Source: an uncultured Alphaproteobacteria bacterium (GTDB lineage: Bacteria > Pseudomonadota > Alphaproteobacteria > Rs-D84). Taken from it: 9,356 nt of DNA. The notes beneath the pieces are model-generated. The model searched no databases. It worked only from the letters and a program-made list of their open reading frames with translations, and was not told where the DNA came from. The translations under genes were made by a program, and so were the position numbers. The DNA lies in NCBI GenBank assembly GCA_944390185.1, contig CALXPA010000033.1, forward strand, positions 1 to 9,356, written 5' to 3'. Shown here one piece after another: positions 6,513 to 9,356 of this stretch (position 1 is the first letter of the stretch; each line of letters begins with the position of its first letter).

Positions 6513-6549
6513 TATCTGGCATTGAACACCAAATAACACGGGGATGATA

Positions 6550-7098
6550 ATGAAAAAGAATTTACACAAACAGTCCGCAGCCCAGCGCATATTCGGCCAG
6601 TACGCCGTCTATATTACAGAAAAATTGCTGGAAAAATATGGTCCATCTTATGCCAGCCAGTCCGTCATACGCAACACGTGGCGCAACACATTTCCGTATG
6701 ACAAGCGCGTTGAAGACTTTTTAATTTTCGAAACAAAAATGTATATCAGAAACCTGGACCGGCGCGATTCTAATTCTACCAACCCCCAATTTTTACTGGC
6801 GCTGACGAAGTTAATGGCAGATTATCTGTCGGCATATACGATGAAGTCAAATGATACAAAAACGCGCAAAAAGGCCCGCCAAATGATGGAAAGAATCTTG
6901 TACGACCAGTCTGCGTATATCCAACATCTGCTGGAAACCCAAGAAATTGCACGAATGAACAAACGTGCCGCACACTATGTGCATGCACATAAAAATTCGC
7001 CCCAGGCACGCAGTAACAAAAATGCAAAACATCAATTTAACGAAAAACAGCGCATACACGTGCAAATAACCGAAACAATTATTGTACACAAGCGCTAA
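6550..7098 (+). CDS. Basic soluble protein of unknown function
   Basis: A 182-residue protein that is not recognised. It has no signal peptide or membrane helix and looks mostly alpha-helical. Aromatic residues are frequent in the first half (IFGQYAVYITEKLLEKYG, FLIFETKMYI). Residues from about 135 on are strongly basic and rich in Lys, Arg, His, Asn and Gln, suggesting nucleic-acid or membrane-surface binding (inference only). Two in-frame ATGs (6544, 6550) compete; GGGGA (6540-6544) is 5 bases before 6550, which favours the second. It lies 52 bases after the kinase gene but has its own strong promoter. Its stop codon (7096-7098) overlaps the stop codon of convergent miaA, and no terminator separates them. 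Confidence 0.75.
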   Translation: MKKNLHKQSAAQRIFGQYAVYITEKLLEKYGPSYASQSVIRNTWRNTFPYDKRVEDFLIFETKMYIRNLDRRDSNSTNPQFLLALTKLMADYLSAYTMKSNDTKTRKKARQMMERILYDQSAYIQHLLETQEIARMNKRAAHYVHAHKNSPQARSNKNAKHQFNEKQRIHVQITETIIVHKR

Positions 7099-7961
7099 AT
7101 CCCAGGAACATCACTGATTGTTGTATCTGCAGCGAACTGGGTACGAAACCATGTTCGCTGTCTTTTTGCGTATTGGTTCGTTTGCGTAATCCACCGCGCA
7201 ACACATTCATCCATTGTTATTTCACCACGCAGATACGCACACAGTGGCGCCGCACCAATCGCACGCCCATCGTCCCAGCCATTGGCGATGATTGCGCGTG
7301 CCTCGTCCATGGCGCCACCGGCAACCATCTGGGGAATCCGGGCCGCAATGCGCGCACGAACGACATCTGGGGATGGATTTATCAAAATGCGATACGGCAT
7401 CGGTTCAATTGCACCACGTCGTGGGGCCGACTGCCACTGGGTCAGGTGTCGCCCAGTTTGCATAAAGACTTCGACCGCGCGGGCAACACGTTGGGGGTCT
7501 GTGGCGGTAAATTCAGGCGGCAACATTTGACGCGCACGCGAAATATCTGTGGCAACCAATTCACGCGCACGTCGGCGAACATCGTCGGATATATCTGGCA
7601 TCGGCGATATACCTTTTATAATCGCATTGATATAATATCCTGTGCCACCAACAAATACAGGTATCCGTCCATCCGCCCGGACCACGTCATACGCGCGACG
7701 CGCCATATCTAGATAATCTGCCACACTAATTTGCTGGTCCAGTGACATCACAGAAAACAAATAATACGGCACACCGTCTATGTCACGGGTAATATCGCGG
7801 CCGGCGAACGGACTGGCCGAAATGTTTTCGATACCGCGATAGATTTGAACACTGTCGCAATTTATGATTGCGCCACCAATTTTATGCGCCAGCACGTGGG
7901 CAAAATCAGATTTGCCTGATGCAGTGGGGCCAGCAATGATGTACGACGTGTGTTCTGACAT
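7095..7961 (-). CDS. miaA: tRNA dimethylallyltransferase MiaA
   Basis: Transfers a dimethylallyl group to N6 of adenosine 37 in tRNAs that read codons beginning with U; cytoplasmic. The 288 residues show the P-loop GPTASGKS (11-18; K17, S18), DSVQIY (36-41), GGTGYY (105-110) and, near the C-terminus, YAKRQRTWFR, the tRNA-contacting signature. At 65-69 PYYLF stands where family members usually have PHHL, so the two histidines are replaced by tyrosines. The start ATG 7961 fits the family N-terminus, just before the P-loop strand. It has no Shine-Dalgarno site and a perfect TATAAT ends 8 bases upstream, so the mRNA is probably leaderless. The gene diverges from GAPDH and converges with the unknown basic protein gene, overlapping at the stop codons. 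Confidence 0.96.
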   Translation of the reverse strand: MSEHTSYIIAGPTASGKSDFAHVLAHKIGGAIINCDSVQIYRGIENISASPFAGRDITRDIDGVPYYLFSVMSLDQQISVADYLDMARRAYDVVRADGRIPVFVGGTGYYINAIIKGISPMPDISDDVRRRARELVATDISRARQMLPPEFTATDPQRVARAVEVFMQTGRHLTQWQSAPRRGAIEPMPYRILINPSPDVVRARIAARIPQMVAGGAMDEARAIIANGWDDGRAIGAAPLCAYLRGEITMDECVARWITQTNQYAKRQRTWFRTQFAADTTISDVPGI

Positions 7962-7969
7962 TTACCAGG

Positions 7970-7999
7970 ATTATAGTGCCCTGGGGGCCGAAATTGCAA
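7970..7999 (-). promoter_or_regulatory. Promoter of miaA, giving a leaderless mRNA
   Basis: On the - strand TTGCAA (7994-7999) is followed after 18 bases by a perfect TATAAT (7970-7975). Only 8 bases separate the -10 box from ATG 7961, so the predicted leader is 0-2 bases. The -35 box lies inside the left arm of an inverted repeat. Confidence 0.7.
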
Positions 8000-8017
8000 C
8001 GGAATTGTTGCATTTTC
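7990..8017. repeat. 11-base inverted repeat, possible operator between miaA and GAPDH
   Basis: GAAATTGCAAC (7990-8000) and GTTGCATTTTC (8007-8017) are inverted copies matching at 10 of 11 positions around a 6-base spacer. The repeat covers the -35 box of miaA and ends 10 bases before the -35 box of the GAPDH gene. It lies upstream of both predicted transcription starts, so a DNA-binding site for a dimeric regulator is more likely than an RNA hairpin. Confidence 0.5.
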
Positions 8018-8027
8018 AATTTTCAGT

Positions 8028-8055
8028 TTGCACATTGGCCCCATAATGGTATTAT
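8028..8055 (+). promoter_or_regulatory. Promoter of the GAPDH gene
   Basis: TTGCAC (8028-8033) and TATTAT (8050-8055) are 16 bases apart. Transcription should begin near 8062, giving a leader of about 33 bases with the ribosome site AAAGGAA (8083-8089). Confidence 0.65.
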
Positions 8056-8094
8056 ATGCCCAGTGTTAATTCATATGAAACGAAAGGAATAAAA

Positions 8095-9096
8095 ATGTCA
8101 AAAGTACGTGTTGCAATTAATGGATTTGGTCGTATTGGGCGCCTGGTGTTACGCGCGGCGCTGGTGTCTGGGCGTGATGACATCGAATTCGTGGCGGTAA
8201 ATGATTTGGCGCCGGCCGAACAAAATGCATATTTGTTACAGTATGATTCTGTGCATGGGACACTGGCGATGGATGTTAAACTGGACGGCGAATACATCGT
8301 TGTTGGCAACCAGAAAATTAAATGCATCGCTGAAAAAGATCCGACAAAATTACCGTGGCGCGAACTGGATATTGATGTCGTCATGGAATGCACCGGGATA
8401 TTTACATCCGCGGACAAGGCGCGCGTCCACCTGGACCAGGGGGCACGACGCGTACTGGTATCGGCCCCATCTGCCGGCGCGGACAAGACAATCGTGTTCG
8501 GCGTGAACCAAGACACACTGACACCAGATGACCGGATAGTTTCAAATGCGTCATGCACAACGAACTGTCTGGCCCCTGTGGCCCAGGTTCTGGACGAAAA
8601 ATTTGGCATTGTATCGGGTTGGATGACAACTGTGCACGCATATACTGGGGATCAACAATTACTGGATAAAAATCACAAAGATTTTCGCCGTGCACGTGCG
8701 GCCGGTCTGTCTATGATTCCGACCAGCACTGGTGCGGCCAAGGCGATTGGGCTGGTGCTGCCACAGCTGGCGGGGAAACTGGACGGAATGGCAATTCGTG
8801 TTCCAACCCCAGATGTATCTGTTGTTGAACTGGTTGTAAATCTGGGGACAGACGCGACCGCAGACGATATTAATAACGCGATGCGCGCAGCCCAGTCAAA
8901 TACATTCGGATATAATGACCGGCCACTGGTATCCGTGGATTTCAAGGGCGATGCACACAGTTCTGTGTTTGACGCGTCCCAGACACGTGTCTTGGGCGAA
9001 CGGCTGGTCCATGTAACGGCGTGGTACGACAACGAATGGGGATTTTCGAATCGCATGGGCGATACCGCTGTGGCGATGGGAAAACTGATTAAATAA
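8095..9096 (+). CDS. gap: Glyceraldehyde-3-phosphate dehydrogenase, type I
   Basis: Converts glyceraldehyde 3-phosphate, phosphate and NAD+ to 1,3-bisphosphoglycerate in glycolysis, or the reverse in gluconeogenesis; a cytoplasmic homotetramer. The 333 residues match the family. The Rossmann motif INGFGRIGR is at the N-terminus, and the acidic residue D37 (VAVND) at the end of strand 2 favours NAD over NADP. The catalytic cysteine is C154 in SNASCTTNCLAP and its partner H181 is in TVHAYTGDQ. Further signatures are PTSTGAAKAI and WYDNEWGFSNRM. The start is ATG 8095, with AAAGGAA 5 bases upstream and the family N-terminus MSKVRVAING. An in-frame ATG at 8056 directly follows the -10 box and is upstream of the predicted transcript. 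The gene stands alone between its own promoter and terminator, divergent from miaA; no pgk or other glycolytic gene is next to it within the window. Confidence 0.98.
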   Translation: MSKVRVAINGFGRIGRLVLRAALVSGRDDIEFVAVNDLAPAEQNAYLLQYDSVHGTLAMDVKLDGEYIVVGNQKIKCIAEKDPTKLPWRELDIDVVMECTGIFTSADKARVHLDQGARRVLVSAPSAGADKTIVFGVNQDTLTPDDRIVSNASCTTNCLAPVAQVLDEKFGIVSGWMTTVHAYTGDQQLLDKNHKDFRRARAAGLSMIPTSTGAAKAIGLVLPQLAGKLDGMAIRVPTPDVSVVELVVNLGTDATADDINNAMRAAQSNTFGYNDRPLVSVDFKGDAHSSVFDASQTRVLGERLVHVTAWYDNEWGFSNRMGDTAVAMGKLIK

Positions 9097-9124
9097 AAAG
9101 ACGGGGCAAACGCCCCGTCTTTTT
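9097..9124 (+). terminator. Rho-independent terminator of the GAPDH gene
   Basis: GACGGGGC (9100-9107) pairs with GCCCCGTC (9112-9119) around AAAC, followed by five T. It begins immediately after the stop codon. A short A-run before the stem makes weak function on the other strand possible. Confidence 0.93.
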
Positions 9125-9174
9125 ATTCTTTATCGACCGTGTATAATTTTTTGCATAATTTCATAAAAAACTTC

Positions 9175-9201
9175 TTGCATTTTATCAAACAACAATATAA
9201 T
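9175..9201 (+). promoter_or_regulatory. Possible promoter of tRNA-Asp
   Basis: A perfect TATAAT (9196-9201) is preceded by TTGCAT (9175-9180) with a short 15-base spacer. Transcription would begin about 10 bases before the mature tRNA. The surrounding bases are AT-rich. The -10 box is convincing, the -35 box less so. Confidence 0.5.
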
Positions 9202-9218
9202 ATATGCTGTGCTTTACA

Positions 9219-9296
9219 GGGGTTGTAGCTCAGCTGGTTTAGAGCGTCTGCCTGTCACGCAGAAGGTCGCGGGTTCGAGCCCCGTCAATCCCGCCA
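9219..9296 (+). tRNA. tRNA-Asp (GTC)
   Basis: A complete cloverleaf of 78 bases including an encoded CCA end. The acceptor stem GGGGTTG pairs with CAATCCC with one G-T pair, the D stem is GCTC/GAGC with a 10-base loop, the anticodon stem is TCTGC/GCAGA with loop CTGTCAC, and the T stem is GCGGG/CCCGT with loop TTCGAGC. The anticodon GTC is at 9254-9256 and reads Asp codons GAC and GAT. The discriminator base G73, together with G34 and C38, fits aspartate identity. It has its own candidate promoter and a terminator 8 bases after the CCA. Confidence 0.97.
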
Positions 9297-9303
9297 GCAA
9301 TTT

Positions 9304-9325
9304 CGCACCGCATGGTGCGTTTTTT
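9304..9325 (+). terminator. Rho-independent terminator of tRNA-Asp
   Basis: CGCACC (9304-9309) pairs with GGTGCG (9314-9319) around GCAT, followed by six T (9320-9325). It is placed 8 bases after the tRNA and indicates a single-tRNA transcript. The remaining 31 bases of the window are AT-rich with nothing recognised. Confidence 0.9.
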
Positions 9326-9356
9326 ATTTTGTATCAAATATTAAAATAATCGTATT

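Noticed and set aside
7173..7712. 179-codon + strand frame opposite miaA
   Set aside because: It is a shadow of the real gene: no recognisable motifs, residue composition of an antisense frame, and MiaA fits fully on the other strand.
8056..8094. In-frame ATG extending GAPDH by 13 residues
   Set aside because: It directly follows the -10 box, upstream of the expected transcription start; the ATG at 8095 has a good ribosome site and the family N-terminus.
8052..8609. 185-codon - strand frame opposite GAPDH
   Set aside because: It is a shadow frame across a highly conserved gene, Ser/Thr-rich and without family features or a ribosome site.
9219..9356. tRNA-Asp as an attachment site of an integrated element
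   Set aside because: No integrase gene and no repeated copy of the tRNA 3' end is visible in the window; a terminator follows as in an ordinary tRNA gene.

Overview
The window reads as an ordinary chromosomal stretch of a Gram-negative bacterium of moderate GC content. It carries PriA, MiaA, an NAD-dependent GAPDH and a tRNA-Asp with an encoded CCA end, plus accessory or lineage-specific genes. Two lipoproteins with clear lipoboxes and a VirB11-type ATPase fit a proteobacterium. The general flavour (several starts without a Shine-Dalgarno site, gene mix, compact layout) suggests an uncultured alphaproteobacterium, possibly gut-associated, but the taxonomy is inference and was not tested by any search.

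Layout from left to right. Bases 1-165 hold no convincing gene but several RNA hairpins and end in a rho-independent terminator on the + strand, so they look like the 3' part of a structured non-coding RNA that begins outside the window. On the - strand follow a family 92-like glycosyltransferase (164-1117) and a two-gene lipoprotein operon: an unknown lipoprotein (1590-2153) and a lipoprotein PPIase of trigger-factor type (1231-1563), closed by a strong terminator. Divergent from this operon, and sharing its -35 region, is a VirB11-like ATPase (2231-3190), then a 76-residue orphan gene (3226-3456). A bidirectional terminator separates the latter from priA, which runs leftward (3492-5699). Divergent from priA are a LicA/APH-like small-molecule kinase (5763-6497) and an unknown basic protein (6550-7098), whose stop codon overlaps that of the convergent miaA (7095-7961). 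Divergent from miaA is the GAPDH gene (8095-9096) with its own terminator, then tRNA-Asp (9219-9296) with its terminator.

Functionally the window mixes housekeeping functions (replication restart, tRNA modification, glycolysis, translation) with envelope-related genes (glycosyltransferase, two lipoproteins, a kinase that may decorate surface sugars, a secretion or pilus-type ATPase). No complete secretion system, phage, insertion sequence or CRISPR array is visible.

The most distinctive signal is in the promoters. Three genes (virB11-like, priA, miaA) have a -10 box that ends only 7-8 bases before the ATG and no Shine-Dalgarno site, so they are probably made from leaderless mRNAs, while their divergent partners have normal Shine-Dalgarno sites. 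All three divergent gene pairs have tightly packed control regions: a shared -35 palindrome, interlocked promoters, and an 11-base inverted repeat that could be an operator.
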